Origin: Trichopria drosophilae
Taxonomy: Eukaryota > Arthropoda > Insecta > Hymenoptera > Diapriidae
Assembly (NCBI GenBank): GCA_030407085.1
Contig: CM059585.1
Span: forward strand, 116,673,501 to 116,737,500
Direction: 5' to 3'
Length of the DNA: 64,000 nucleotides
How positions within the stretch are numbered: position 1 is the stretch's first letter; the number at the start of each line of letters is the position of its first letter. Positions 37,384 to 51,474 of this stretch are shown here, in pieces. The position numbers and the translations under genes are program-made. Below the pieces are notes generated by a model. That model saw only the letters and a list, made by a program, of their open reading frames with translations, searched no databases and was not told the DNA's origin.

Positions 37384-40300
37384 CATCACTCGCGAAGGAC
37401 TATATATAATTCGTATTTTACTAGATCATCTCTGTTGTTTTCAATATGAATTCCAGATATATTCCATGTTGTTATGCATAGGATAAAAGACGTCTTGATA
37501 AAAGGTACATTTTTCAGAAACATACATTGCATAAAGGAACATTAGCAGACATGTACATTGCGACACTGCTGGAGTTTCTGGATCTGAAATATGCGAAACG
37601 CTGACGGGCTGGTGCCCGGCGTAAATATCCACAAGAATTAGTAAACGCCAGTTGCATCCTATAGAAGGTGCAACGAAGACAGGCAAAGCGAGTGCGAGAA
37701 AGAGAGTTCCAGGGAGGAAGTTATAGAGGAAGGAACCAGTGCGGTGAAGCGAAAGAGAGGAAGAACGAGGAGGAGGAAGCGAGCAGCCGAACAATAAGCA
37801 ATAATACGTAATGCAATTCAAACGTTGAGGCTGGCAATACTCTCCCGAACCTCCAGTACCGTAGGTACGAACCTATAGCCACGCTAGGGCCTGCAATGTC
37901 GGGAAATGCAAGGCAGGCATTTCCTGGAAACGGGAAAACCGAGAGACAATCGTACAATACGCGGACGGTTCGGAGTCTATTGCATATTTGCGTTTTACGC
38001 AATTTCGCGGCGAGCTACGTTATTACGCAATCGCGAACCGTGACTCGGCATCACGCTTCAATTTATTTCGCCCTTTCTTAGACATTTTCTATTTACCAAC
38101 AAAATATGTTCAGTCACGATTCCGATTTGTCAGAGAGTGACATAACTTCATATAAACTTTTCACACAATTTTCTACCGATTATCCTTGAATTTAGCTTTG
38201 AACATCATCAGTTTACCTTGATTATATTAAAAGCCTATGAAAAAGAAATGAAGATGATGGAGTTTTGAGTTTGAAGATGGTCTTGTGGTTAAGACCGACA
38301 TCCTTGAATTTGAGACAGGGAATAAGCAAAACCTCCAGTGTCTAAAAAATTACATTAAATATATTGACATCATGTTGCCAGTGGCCAGATATAAACTCCC
38401 GAAAAATAACTTCACATCCCCTTGTCCATACTTATCTCGACTGTATCGACGAATATCTCAAGATTATTTGACTTTAAAATTGTACACATTCAGTCTCTTA
38501 TCGTTATTTTAGGAATAAATAATTCTGACAAACGACATCTATATCTAGCCTGGAATTAATATCATTGGAAGCAAATGTCCATATTCGAGACACCTAAAGA
38601 AGTCGCTAGAGGCGCAGCATATTCCGGTCGATCCCTTGTCACGGCTTATCTGCGAATCTATTCCCTTTGGTATATAAGGACCATTCGACGCGATAAGGAA
38701 CGATATTTTACCTTTTATATACACTCACTTTTATTCTTCGAGACGTCCGAATGCGTCTTTTCGCCAAATAGCTTTAGGGTTCGCGATAATAGGTGGACCA
38801 GATATGCGAAAGAAGTAGCCGTTGGCGGTAAAAACTGATGCTAGTTCGTTAAAATCGCGTTTCCCTCGACCCTCTCCTATACTTATGCGGCACGCGTCGT
38901 GTTCTCGGGATGTAAGGTATCAGGGGGAGAAATGATTCCGTTATTCTTCTCCTGGCACTTAGCGATGCCCTTTTCCATCTCGAATCCGAATTGGAAATCG
39001 TGATCTCGACCGAGAAGGGAAATGGTCGACAATTCTAATTTAACGGTAGAGGAAATTGTACTAATCATGTTCTTAAAAAATCCACTATCAGACAACACAA
39101 TTACAGAAATGATCTTTTTTTTAACTCTATTTGTAATCCTTAGAGATTTGAAAGGATGTAAAATCTTGTATAAGAACACATATCATCCTTCTACCAAATA
39201 TGCATGTAACAAGATGACGCGCCACGTGGAGGGCTTGAGAGGGTATTGAGATGCTCCCCTGCATATCGAAAAAAGAGACCCATAACAGATATTTGAGGCA
39301 ATGAGGCGAGTTACTTTTAACAAGACGTCCGTCCTTTCGTTCTTCACGAAGTGAAGTTTCCCCCAACCAGTACAAATAAGTCAAGAATCAACCCGATCAA
39401 CCATTGCGCATATTTGCCTAACTTTATCTTCGTCTGCTTACAATAGCGCCATGCTCGTTATGTTGATTTGTATAATTTTCGAAACTCGAGTAACTTTTTG
39501 TGAAAATATTAACATTTTGACTTTCCTCGACATACCTAAAATTTTCGTACTTTGTCAGAGAATTTCCTGTTCCCCTTTCATCTAGGATGCTATAGGAACG
39601 GGAAAAGAGATCTAAAATTTGCAAAACAAAGCGACGATTTGTCGAAATTTATCGGGCACACCGCGCAATTAGGCAAATAAGCAGTCTAACTGGAAATAGG
39701 AGTGGAACAAGAACGGATGGAAGGGTGTAACGACAAACAATCTATAGTTCTCTCCCTCTATCCCTCTTGCTGCTTACTCCTTTTCACGTCTCTTCCCCTT
39801 AGTTCTCCTCATTCCGCGTTCTCTCTTTCATTGGCAACAACATTTCATTTCATTTGTTCATCCCTCGTATATTCTCCATCCGGTTTTCTCCGTACACCCT
39901 CATGTATGAAACACCCTCTAATTTGTTCCTCCGGCGACCTGCACCCCTCTCGGATCTTTCGGGATGACATACTGAACCGAACGGTGCAGCCGGCGACGGC
40001 AACAATTCGATCGATCGCAAAATAAAAATGGGGACGATAAGTTTGCTCTAGAAATAATTGCTCCTGATAAATGCTCATTGGCGAAACGAAAGGAGCGCGA
40101 TACCCAATAACTACCAAGTGGTAAATAAATCACCGAGTAACGTTGAGGCGGTGATTTGTGCGATTTCAAACGTTTGCCTTCTTAATATCCTAAAGGTTCC
40201 TATAAATACTTGCGGAGATTAGTTGGAAAATTTACGTTTTATTTGTGCGTGATAATTGCCTGCAGCAATAATTTTTCGGGGCATATGCTACCTAGTTAAC

Positions 40301-41174
40301 ATCATTTTCGACTTTATTCTTACGATTTTGAAAATATCAGAATCATCTCTAATCCTGGTATAAATGAACAAGTCGATAAAGAGGCTAAAGACTCGTTCGA
40401 CTTAGGCTGACAATGGTAATGAAAAAAATATTTTATCGCTAATGCCTCTTGTTGCAAAGCCTCGGTGGATGACGAGAAGAGAGAAAATGTAGAAATTCTT
40501 GTCAATTCCGAAAAGTCGTTTATAAAACAACTTCATCTCGTTTCCATCAACGCACAATTCGCGAGGGATCGCTTCGAGTCAACATGGTGTAAAAAAAGCC
40601 GAGCAAGAAGAGTCGTTCCGTACCTCGTTTTCACCGAGACGAAGGGAACGAGGTACACAAGAGACGGATGGAAAAGGACTATGCGGGATGGGAAGTGCAG
40701 TTGGTTCCGTTCCTCAATATCCCTATTCCGTGCGATCCTCATCGCGTGGCATGCACACTCATGATAAAATAGCAGACACCGATAACTGCTGCTTTTTACG
40801 AGAACGTCTTCAGAGATGCGTCGAATGAGCGCTCGCAATTCGCGCAGGCAAGTCTCGTGCAACGACCTCGCGGAATGGAAGCGAGACGGATAGATAAAGA
40901 TTTCGATTCTTGGAATGAAAATTGTCGATCAATTTAGCAATTGACCTGAAATTCCGAGATAATAAACTGCAATTCTACCGCATGGTGCGTCGTTTTTCGT
41001 TTTCCGTGTGATGTACGTCGCCTTTGCTGATGCCGACTGCGATTCCTTTCCTATTCATTGGAAGAGATTTTCAAATGGAGTTTTGTAATCCGTTGCGTTT
41101 TTAGTCACATTTAATTCATACAGTGTATTCTCTATTTCCTGGCAATCCTAGTACTGGGTCTTAAGTACTAACAA
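37384..41174. other. Intergenic with several GC-richer patches
   Basis: GC-richer blocks at about 37600-38050, 38570-39000, 39700-40170 and 40440-40900 carry many overlapping open frames (up to 126 codons) on both strands. None has a recognisable domain or consistent splice structure. A weak tRNA-like stretch at 38276-38330 was considered and rejected. Confidence 0.4.
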
Positions 41175-41177
41175 GTG

Positions 41178-41920
41178 TGACAAGCCGATTGGACAGTAAG
41201 TTGGCATATTTTTAAAACTCCGAAAAATAATCGATACGTATTTTTTGTTATAGGCAAAGAAGAAGATTTAAGGGTTGAAACTCATCCCTGAACTTCTCGA
41301 AAACCCCTAAAATGCATAACATGCACACCTATATGAAGGAACACTTATTTTCATAGAAATTGGTGTCTAAGCGTTTTTTGATCGCTAACGTCAAATCACA
41401 GATCATATTTACGAAATTCAAAATGACGGACCCAAAATGGTAGATCAAATTTTACAAAGCTTTTCCGTTTTTCATACAAAATCATGATCCCGAAACCTCC
41501 ACATATTACTTTTTATGACAAAACTTTTCTATAATTTGGTCCGCCATTTTCAGTGCTCCATTTTACGTATTGCATTTCGAAATCAAAATCAGCTACCTAA
41601 AAGGTCACTAGATACCAAGTATTACGAACAAATTTTCTAAAATTTAGTCCTCCATTTTGCATTTTGTAAATATGACCTCAGATTCAGAATCTGCGAACCA
41701 AAAAAATCCCCCCACACCAACTCCTCTGGAAATGAGTTTTACTTCACATATGCTAGTATGCTAATATACATTTTAAGGGTTTTCGAGCAATTCACGGATC
41801 AGTTTCAATCAACCCTTAAACCATCTTCTTTGCCGATAAAAAAAATACGTATCGATTATTTTTCGGAGTTCTAAAAATGTACCAACTTGCAGTCCAATCG
41901 GCTTGTCAAGCTTGAGTAGT
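41178..41920. mobile_element. Fold-back element with ~150-bp inverted arms
   Basis: The left arm (about 41178-41325) and right arm (about 41750-41920) are inverted copies sharing GACAAGCCGATTGGAC, AACTCCGAAAAATAATCGAT, ACGTATTTTTT, GGCAAAGAAGA, TTTAAGGGTTGA and CTCGAAAACCC. The 420-bp interior contains repeated CAAAATG/CCATTTT-type motifs but no transposase. This is a non-autonomous long-TIR element; the target duplication is not clear. Confidence 0.85.
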
Positions 41921-44900
41921 GTTACTTGTAAGTATGAGGCTAAAGAACTGAGGAACTATTGTTAACTGAGCAAATAACATAATTTATTAATAACTTGAGT
42001 CACTTGTTGGGCCAATACAAAAAATAGGATTTCGGCATGTCCTGAAATACAAAAGATTCTTAGTAAATTAAAATGTGCATATTCCCTTAGATCCTCAACT
42101 GTACTATGTTATTTGCAGATATCAGTTACTCTCAGAAAGCGAAGTGTACCGTAACTCAAAGAGAATATTTATCTTTAAGAGGTCTTTTTGAGTTCCTTTC
42201 AAAGATCTCCAAAAAGACCTGTTGATGAAATCTCTATTATAATTGTTTAAACTATTAATTTCAATGACATTCTATGCTTGACATCTTAATCTTAAATTAT
42301 ATTCGTAATCCCTGCTACTAATAACATAAGGAACAAGTGCAATTCGGGTTCAGAACGGCATAGAGTCTTATTGAGCCATTTATTTCGGATCAAAAAAAAA
42401 ATTAAGTAAAATATAATGACTATTGTAATAATTAAAGAAAAAAAAATACAGTCATTCAAGTTTCGAATTAAATTGTTTATGTTCATTAAAATCTTCAATG
42501 AGAGCTCATTCTTGAAACCTCATTTTCAAGATCACTTATAGTGTTCATGCAGTCAACATATCATACATATCACTTTCCGCATTATTTTTCGTCGTGTTAA
42601 ACTAGGGTAACTATGGATGTTACTGCCGATTTTCAATAGAGACTGAGGTTGGGGTTTGGTTAAAGCATATAAACTACTAAAATATTTCCAAGTTTCTTAA
42701 TTATAGATTTGTAAAAGAAATATAGTGAGGTAAATCACGCTGTTTTAATTAAATATGGGGGCACAATAAAATAAAGTTACCGTGAATGAATTTCGGCAGA
42801 TTTGATTACACGCTATTTATCTGGATATCGGCACGAATATACAAATTTTTGTCGTAGTAGCGAGCATAATAAAATTTATTTGATATAAAAAAATGGAAAA
42901 ATTATTTTACATTATTTACGAAGTGCTATAGTGTGAATTGTTTCGAAAAGGTAAGTATTTCACTGTGTTTGATTTGTGGTAATTATATATTCTGATTTGA
43001 TTTCGTTTTCAGCCAAAATTTTTGCAGCACATAATTTATTAGTGTTTAAAAAAATGGCTGCCATTCCTGGTTGCGGGCACTTTTGATTTTCTAATTTAAT
43101 ACGTGTGTTTAGTTCGAAAAAGACGCAATAACGTTCTTTGTCACAGTTTATATACATGTTATGCATTTTTAGCCCCTTCAACTCCGGAAAAATCACTTTA
43201 TCGAACAAAATGAATTTCAATGCACTGTTAGAATCTATTAAGTGTTTCTTAGCGTGGAAGAAGAGTAATATCGTGTAGCCTTTTTATTATTTTTTTACTG
43301 GTAAAGGCTTTTAAATTATATGAATTTTTATTTTCCACTCATTTGTAGTGGATTTCTTTCATATTTTTTCATTTCGACCTCATTTTTCAAGGGTGCCCAC
43401 AAACTGATACATTTTTTTTTTTGAAATTATATTTGGAAAAATTATATCGTAAAAATTATTACGTGTTTTTAAGAGATTCAATATCAAACTGTTTTACAGA
43501 TCTTTGCCTTTTTTCTGGCGAATTTTAGACCCATTTGCAACATAAAACAATTATCAATGCACGGGAAAAACTATTCTTAATGTGAATGTGAACGAAAAAT
43601 CATGGTCACAGAAAAAAACTTTCACGCACCTGAATAGAATACTACCATTTATAATAGTGCTAAAAAATATCCAAAAACAAAATTCAGCTTTTTTAAATAT
43701 ATTTCGATAATGTTTAGTGACTTTTTGGCATCAGTTCCAACAGAATACTCCCAATGTTTGAATATTTTCGATTTCAGAAAATTTTCATCATTTGTATGGT
43801 AGTTTTGAGTAATGCTTATATTATAAGTTAGTAAATGAGAAATTTAAGTCAAATAAGTTATTTCAAAATTATTCCTCTAATCTATTCTGATAATATATTT
43901 AGAATATCCCAATAACATCAATTAGCGGACATTTAAAACTGAATGAATAATGTCTAATAATGTATAATATTTCATGAAAACTTGTTAGTATAACTCACAG
44001 TTTTTTGGGATTTTTTTTCAAGTCGAATTTTCAAATATCACAATGGCGAATAACCGAAAATTAAATTAAGATTTTTTGAACATTTTTGATTTTGAAAAAA
44101 ATGAGGACCAAATTTTGTGAGATTCGACGCACACGGATTCAAGGAACCAGAGACCTTTCGATTGCCGTCGAAATGATCTAGAGGTTTTTTTTGTCTGTGT
44201 AAATTTACAGTAGATCCAGAATATCTTATATATGTCTTCAATCAATTTCGAATATTCAAAAAAAAATATCTTATATGGTTACGTACATATAACAATACCG
44301 AATATAGATCCTTTATATATAATCTCCGGTATACATGCATTTATACCATGACAAAATTCTAAATGATAAATAATAATTAAATGAGGAAAATGGAATGTAG
44401 TCGACAGATCTGTTACAATCTCTATTTAATTTCGGACATCCATACAGCGTCGAGAAAGCTAAGACTGAATGTAGATCATAAAAAGTACTTCTTTATTCAA
44501 AGGAAATAGAACACCGACTTCGCCTTTCGTTACATTTAATAATTTGGCACTATCATACAAATAACACATTCTCAACAGAAGGACGCTATGTAGACGCATA
44601 TTAAGTCACTTTCTAAAAATAACGTAAACCGTAATTACCCAGTCCAGAATTCGCGAATGAAAGATTTTCGAATCTTGTAAAGCTGAAAATAAGATTCTTT
44701 CATTGCAGATTATTAAACGGTACTCGAAAAATAGTTTGATTTGTGAGATTATTATATCCACATCTCGGATATAATTGTAAATGCAACTTTATTATCGCGA
44801 AATACAATTATTTCGCGATTCTAGTCTTTTGCACATTCAGAAGAATTATTATTACCGCTTCCAGTCTTAGACGCCAATGAATAATTTACGCTCGCGTTAA

Positions 44901-46635
44901 AACTTGGTGAAAATCAATCCGATAAATTTGGATGTAAATTTTCAGTTTCCCGTGAGCAAGTATTGTTTTTGATACCGCGATTAGTTTATTGATGTTCAAG
45001 TTTCAGGACGGTCGGAACATAAAATTAAATAATCAAAATTAGCGAAACAATTAAATCATTGCTTTTAGAGTTTTCGACATTACGTAAAAAAAATAACAGA
45101 CAAACAAAATAATTATTAAATAATCTTGTTACACTGTTGTGTAACTGTCGATGTAATTGTACTATTTTATTGGTAATTTTATCATAATTTCTTGTCTAAG
45201 CATAAAGCGTATGCATGAATAAAACTTGGGTTAGGTTTCACCGTAGAGATTTGCTCAATTCACAACAAAGATTCGCAGATCAATTTCAATGTTTGTTGAC
45301 TAAATAGTTCGGTAATAATAATAATACAAAGTGCTATTGAAGATTGTTTTTGATCTTAAATTTTAAGGTTGCATTTGTCAATTAGCAATATATTTTGCAA
45401 TATAAACTGAAAATATAATGAAAATATAGAATGAAAATAAAAACAGTAAAATACCTTGTAACGAATATGTGTAAAATATTTAATATTTTGGATAGTTACT
45501 TTAAGATTATTTGAAATTATCCAAATATTTACTCATTTTCGAACTATTTGAATTCATCTTTCAACTGCGTTTTTGAAGTATCATAGTCATTCAGAAATGT
45601 GGAAAGTATTCGCTATTTTAAAATATTTACCTACTTTGACATTGTCCAAGCAACACAAAATATAAAAATATTCAAAAATTAAAAGTGTTCAATAATATAA
45701 AAACTTATAATGAGAAATAAAAAAAAACTAAATATTTTGAATACCCTTTAAATTGATTGTAATTTTTAAATATTTTAGAACTTTTGTTGAATGCTTTGAA
45801 AATTTTCGAGTTTCAAATATTACAAAATTTTATTGTCAAAGTCGTTTCCCGTACCAATGAAAATATTGAAGAAAGTCAAATCTGACAAATTTTGGAAAAT
45901 TGGAATAAATTAATAATATCAAATGCCTGTCAATGTTTTGTTTGAGATTTCTCGATTTAAGAATGTTTAAGGTTGGAAGAAAATGTAAGGAAGATATATA
46001 AATCCTTGATGGATTCAATATTCTAATTTAAGTTCTTAAGGATACCCAGATTTTGAAGCCTTATTAAATGATTTTTGTTTAATAAGATATAAATATTTGT
46101 CATTAAACTAAATCATAAGCCCAATGCAAAGTGAACCGTTAAAAAAGTAAAACCTATAATAATATGGAATGGTGGCTTCTAAAACGCTAATTATTTAACG
46201 TCTTTATCGTGAGTCGTTGCGTTTATTTTTATAAATTATATTGTTAATATCAGCATCCAGATTAAGAATAATGAAGCCATTATAAGCATATCGATCTATT
46301 TTTTCGAGGAGAACAAATATAATTTTCTAAGATCTATTCTTTACATAACAGAATATTTTTCGAAATAGCAATACTTCCGTTTTTAAGGGTAATTTGCCCT
46401 CACACGAAGCACTGTAATAAAAATGTATCTTCGTTTTTTCTCGAAAGTGAAAAGCGTAATGAATCCCTATATAGTATCCAGTGCATTTTTTATTTATTTT
46501 TTTTAAATTAATTTTGGTATTTATCTGCTAATAAAAGCTCTTGAATATGAGTTTTTATTAGACAAAAACATTGAGCATAAGACTGTGTGTGCATCAAATT
46601 AGTTCCTGAAAACAGGAAATATAGAGTTAACCATA
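41921..46635. other. AT-rich intergenic, no gene recognised
   Basis: Longest open frames are 60-86 codons with no recognisable content. No clear repeat structure was found. Confidence 0.5.
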
Positions 46636-47234
46636 CGCGGAGAAAAATGTACATTAAGATTCATAATGCCTATTGCAATATCTGCAAAAATTATAGTAAT
46701 TGATGCACTAGACACGTTTGGCACTGGCGCCACACGTTTTTCGCCATATCTACGACATTAAGAGTATTCCCGCGGACTCAATTTTTATCGAAACCTAATG
46801 AATGAGGGGGCAAATTTTTCTTTTTTTCAAGCTTAACAAATTTTTCTTGGGCAATATTTCATTATCTATTTAGTAAAATGAGTTACATACGAAAAACCGC
46901 AAAAATTTGCTTTTTTCCCATTTTTGCGGCCATAACTTCAGAAATATTCATCGCAGATCAAATGTTCTTATAGGTGAATTGTAGGGCTTAAAATAAATTT
47001 CAAAATGAGCCCGCACTCATTCAATGACTTCAAAGCCAGCCGAATTATTGCCAAAAAACTCTTTTTTTTCTCTAAACTTCAATAGTTTGTAACTCAAATT
47101 CTGAGCCTCAGATCCAATTTTGGTACAGGACTTTTTTGTTCGAAATATCACGGAGAATCAATCACCTCCTACAATATCGTTACCCAGTTCTGGGACACCC
47201 TCTATATTGTCACTCAAATACATGTTTCTCCGAG
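46636..47234. mobile_element. 599-bp TIR element, CGCGGAGAAAAATGTA ends, TA-flanked
   Basis: The left end CGCGGAGAAAAATGTA and right end TACATGTTTCTCCGAG are imperfect inverses, flanked by TA at 46634-46635 and 47235-47236. The interior is AT-rich and includes a stretch ending GTTCTGGGACACCCTCTATA near 47184-47210 that may be a separate nested repeat. No coding frame. It shares its terminus type with the elements at 1.1 and 37.1 kb. Confidence 0.6.
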
Positions 47235-47543
47235 TATATATAATTATAATATTTATAGTACGTATTGTTCATAGTATTAAACTGTTTTCACCATGTAACG
47301 GTCAATTTTATTATCCTAAACAATTTAATTTGAAAGATTTTCTTCTACTCTGTGAGTACTAAATTCATTTGTGTTTTTTTTTAATTGTCGAACCACCCTA
47401 CATTGAAAAACGATATTGTAATTTTTGTCCGTTGTTATAATACATATTGTCAAGATATTGTCCCATCAGTGGAATATGGTTAAAATTAGAATCGTATTTC
47501 AAATATAACATTTTTTAAGATTTTCATTAGAATATGTCACTAT

Positions 47544-47549
47544 TCTCTG

Positions 47550-47600
<51 letters not shown>
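47544..47600. repeat. (CT)n microsatellite
   Basis: A nearly pure TC/CT run of about 57 bases, with CTGT interruptions at both ends. Confidence 0.95.
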
Positions 47601-48239
47601 AAATCATGTTTGAATAGTAGATGGCTCAAGTATACAATACACAACTAATTGACATTTATAAGTGTGTGTCGTAAATAATTACACTGCATCCCCTCGAGTT
47701 GTCCCCCCACTGGGCATTTTTCCCTCAAGCATTGGACAGCGACTAGTCCCGCCCATTTCACGGTCACGTGAGCTGAAGCAGGCTCGGACTCACGTAAATA
47801 CACATTTTGAATAGGTAGAAACTCCACTATTTCATACATGCAGTAGCATAGGCCCTAAAAATCACATCTGGAGGGGATTAAAGAGCAACACGACGGGTCA
47901 GAGATGGAGGAACCAATGGGAGGAGTTACATTGTAAATTATTGGCTTCTGACGACGTCTATACATTATGTTACAATTAGGTTAGGTTAAGTTATGATAGA
48001 TTAGTTTAGGATATGTTGCTTATCATTTAAAAAGTCGCATGTGTAACAGTCGTTTATTGAATTGTGTTGAAATGTTGTTAGTTGCAAATGTACATAGAAT
48101 AGTTAAGAACTTTAAGTTATTTAAAATAGGCACACTGTTTTTCAAATTTTCTCGCGATTTTCGACATTTGCAGTTTAATAATTTCAAATTTTACTTCCGA
48201 CATTTGACGTTATGTTTCCTACAAAACTTCAAGGCATGA
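47601..48239. other. Intergenic, no gene recognised
   Basis: A moderately GC-rich patch at 47680-47810 is followed by AT-rich DNA with a TTAGGTTAGGTTAAG tract near 47977. Open frames are 66 codons or shorter. Confidence 0.45.
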
Positions 48240-50560
48240 TTTTAATTCGATTAACGAAATTACTTAGACGTTAGTGTGTAGTGACGTTTGGCTTTCTTCA
48301 CGGTCGCCATTGGCGCACGCGAAGGCCGAACACCTTGAGTTTCTGGACTGATGAGTAAGATCGCGTGTGTGGAAAAGGGTCCGGAGTAATTAAGTTCTCG
48401 CGAGGCAGGACGGCTTTATTTCTCCTCGTGTCATTATTTGCGTATTGGTGCACTCTTATGACCCATGCACCACTAGAATAGCAACCTGCATAGGTGCTCA
48501 CGTGCATAAATGCATAACTACGTGAATATTCACGAAGCTATTTTGCCGACTTTGCTCTCGTGGATTATCGTTTCGTTCCCCGTATATCACCGAGGAAAAG
48601 TGCGTCCGCGTGCCATAATAAAGATGGCTCTGATCTCCCTCTATTTCATTAGGGCTTTTTGTAAATAAAGTTCCTTTAGTTCACCGTTACAACGCGAATC
48701 GTGAGGCTTTGCACAAAAACCCGCTTGACTTTCCTACGACGAATGTTCGTTTACACCGTGGTTAAGGTACTCTTGTATTTTCACTTTATTTCGTGATTTT
48801 GTAACAGAAAAAAAGAGACTGAAAAAAGCAACTTCGTTTTAACGACTCGATTAATATATTTTTGTACATGTTTTTGGCCATTTTTGTTACGTAACAAAAT
48901 AGTCGATTATTCAACAAGGCCCAAAATGGAGGACACATGTATCACGTTATGATAAATGAGGTGTTTCTGGGGCGTAGAACTCACTTACATCCATCGCCAA
49001 ATAAAAATTCCTTCAAATTAGTTACTCATATTATACATTCGCAGTTTTCTCAGAAAGAAAGTCCATTTATGCATCGATCCGAAAAATTGCTTCCGTCACA
49101 CTGGGAGTAAAGACAACATCGATTTTTGAGTTGCTCCAATTCGAACTTTTTGTCCGCTTCTCGTGATTTCTAGAAATTGGCCAGATCTATCGCCCGTAGA
49201 ACGTCGGAGGGATTTATCGTTTACGATCTATAATGCGCTTCTTTCGTCCGGATCTCTTCAAAGTCGTGAGAGGGAGCACATGAGACAGACAGAGTTTCGT
49301 GGAGTGTTTTCAGCGTCACGTCGGCACTTTGTGTGCTCACAATCGTATGATCATGCGCGCTTTTTTCCCTTTGCAGCGACTGAAAAACCTAAATTGATGC
49401 GAGTTGCGAGAGAGCGAGACGAACTCGACGGCTCATGTCCTCTTGTGGCAAGAAAAGGGAGACGACATCGAATGAGAGACGGATGCAGACATTGAGTGAG
49501 AGAGAGAGACGGGATTTAAGGATGTTAGGGGAGTGAGCGAGAGAGATAGAGACGGAAAGAGTGAGACGAAGAAACGAAGTAATTAGTCGTTCAGCTTCAC
49601 GGTTTCGTCTCCTTTACATCGACACTCAGCAATGGAATACGTTTCATCTGTTTATTTTTTATCCCCCTCAAAATACGCATTGGTCAATGTCTGAGCAAAC
49701 CCTCAGAAATAAACGCATAGTACTTTCACGAGCAATTTGTACGGCCTGCGTGAGTAATTAAAGGCATATTATTAGCGCAAATAACTAAGATCTAATTTCA
49801 TTCAGGTTGACCAATTTAAGATCGAAATAATTAATGACGGAAAAGAAATGATTCGACCAACGTATAAATATCGCGACTGATATAACTTAGAAAGTGATCA
49901 CGCAACTGGTCTGATGTTGTCGAACCTTTGAAAGGAACTCCCCGAATGACAAAAAGACGTTCGCTTTCTGGCTGATTCGCCGACTTAATCATTTTCGATT
50001 GCGGCAATGACGCGGCGCACCGACATCCGTGACGATAAGGATCACTCTCCGGTCGTGGGTCGTAATTTGCTCGGAAATTTATATTTGCGACCGGATGCGC
50101 CGCTCGCGCGAATCGGGCGAATAGAACGCGCGACGATAGACTTATGCTCACGAGTCGGTGCCCATATGGGAGCCTTAAGGAGCCTGAAGAGGAGGAACGA
50201 TAGTGCTCGGTGGCTCGTTTCGTACGTCCCGACTAATTCAATAAACCTCTCCACATGGAACTTGTGCCGCCGAGGGCCAGTTGCAGCTGCGCCGATGACT
50301 ACACCGCGCCAGTTTTTTGCCTCATTAAGGAGAGTCGCGCAATACGGGGATTAATAGATTTTTCAAGGAATTAACGTCCGAATACCTCCCTTCTATTCCC
50401 CCGCAAGCACCCCCACCGAGGAGCAGCTTGCGAAATACGAGGCGCGAGTGATTTACGCGACTATTGCGATGACCGTTCGCGAAAAGTTCAAACGGATCTA
50501 CTGTTATTTCATTTATAATTCTTGCGAATGTCCTTGAGCTCAACCAACGCGTGTAATTAT
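48240..50560. other. Broad GC-rich, CpG-containing region
   Basis: This is the largest GC-rich block in the window. It holds overlapping open frames on both strands (49163-49495, 49831-50151, 50007-50354 and others), none with recognisable content, plus a GA-rich tract at 49495-49570. The pattern suits conserved regulatory DNA or a 5' region of an unseen gene, but neither can be shown here. Confidence 0.4.
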
Positions 50561-50734
50561 CGCGATGATGTTATCTTCGTTATTGTCATTGCGTTCAACG
50601 CCACTAAGGTCATTGTCATCGGCATGGTCGCATCCTTCACCATTGTCGCGTCTATGTATGGGTTCCATATTGTCGTTCTGCTCATTGTTAGCGCCTTTAT
50701 AAAATTCAAAAAGGTTAACTCCCATTCCAATATA

Positions 50735-50910
50735 GAAATAGTACTTTTCGGTCCGAGGCCGTAAAGTTCAATTTTACGGCCGAAGAGCGAACACTATTTT
50801 TTGATACACTGTTCGCAAAAGTAGACACTTTACCAACTGTTTTTAGTCCGTAAAGTGCAGAGATCAGTCCGTAAAATCACACTTTACGGACACGTGTATC
50901 AAATAAGTTA
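50735..50910. repeat. Nested hairpin element (CCGTAAAGT/ACTTTACGG modules)
   Basis: GGCCGTAAA..TTTACGGCC (50757-50781) is a perfect 9-bp stem with a 7-base loop, extended imperfectly outward by AAATAGT / ACTATTT. A second, wider inverted pair is TTTGATACAC (near 50810) and GTGTATCAAA (near 50894). TCCGTAAA recurs in between. GACACGTGT is shared with the 20.6 kb repeat. It is non-coding. Confidence 0.65.
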
Positions 50911-51474
50911 TTTGATATCCTCATGGTCCACAATTATAGGTGATGGAGAAGGCTAGTAAAATGATGATCTGTAAAATTTCCCAGAAACTAAATGCATGCA
51001 TCAAAATCCGACGTATGAAATTGCAGTTTTACCATAATCTTCCAATTTATAAATATGTTTTTTGAGATTCCTATCCTCTAAAATGCCCAAATTCAAAATC
51101 TTCTCCCGATAAAATACATGTTTCAATAAACATTCAAATCACTATTTATTAGTAGAAAATTAATAAAATTAAAACGAATCCCTTTCTCTGCCATGCAGTG
51201 TATCATCACCACCCATTGTTAAAATTCACCTCCTACTAAAATGATAAAATCCCGTCTATTTCACAAAAAAAGTACTTTCGATGGGTGGTTGCAGGTTCAG
51301 AAAAGACTTTGTCCATAACGAGTTTATTTTATATGCAAAACTAATAAATTTTATTTTCCTTGAAGTTTATAACAAGTCTTGCTGGATGGTGCGTCCCCTT
51401 TATTCGTATTACAATAATATAATCGACATTGTTCGTAACCTATGCTTCCGTATATGCGAATTATCGTGAAAGAG
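50911..51474. other. Intergenic, no gene recognised
   Basis: AT-rich, with one 62-codon frame lacking recognisable content. Confidence 0.45.

Noticed and set aside
38276..38330. Possible tRNA-derived SINE (TGGTCTTGTGGTTAAGACC followed by a B-box-like stretch)
   Set aside because: The A-box fit is fair, but the putative B-box (TTGAATTTGAGAC) misses key positions and there is no tail or second copy in the window.
49163..50354. Open frames of 106-115 codons on both strands
   Set aside because: They overlap in opposite orientations in CpG-rich DNA and have no recognisable content.
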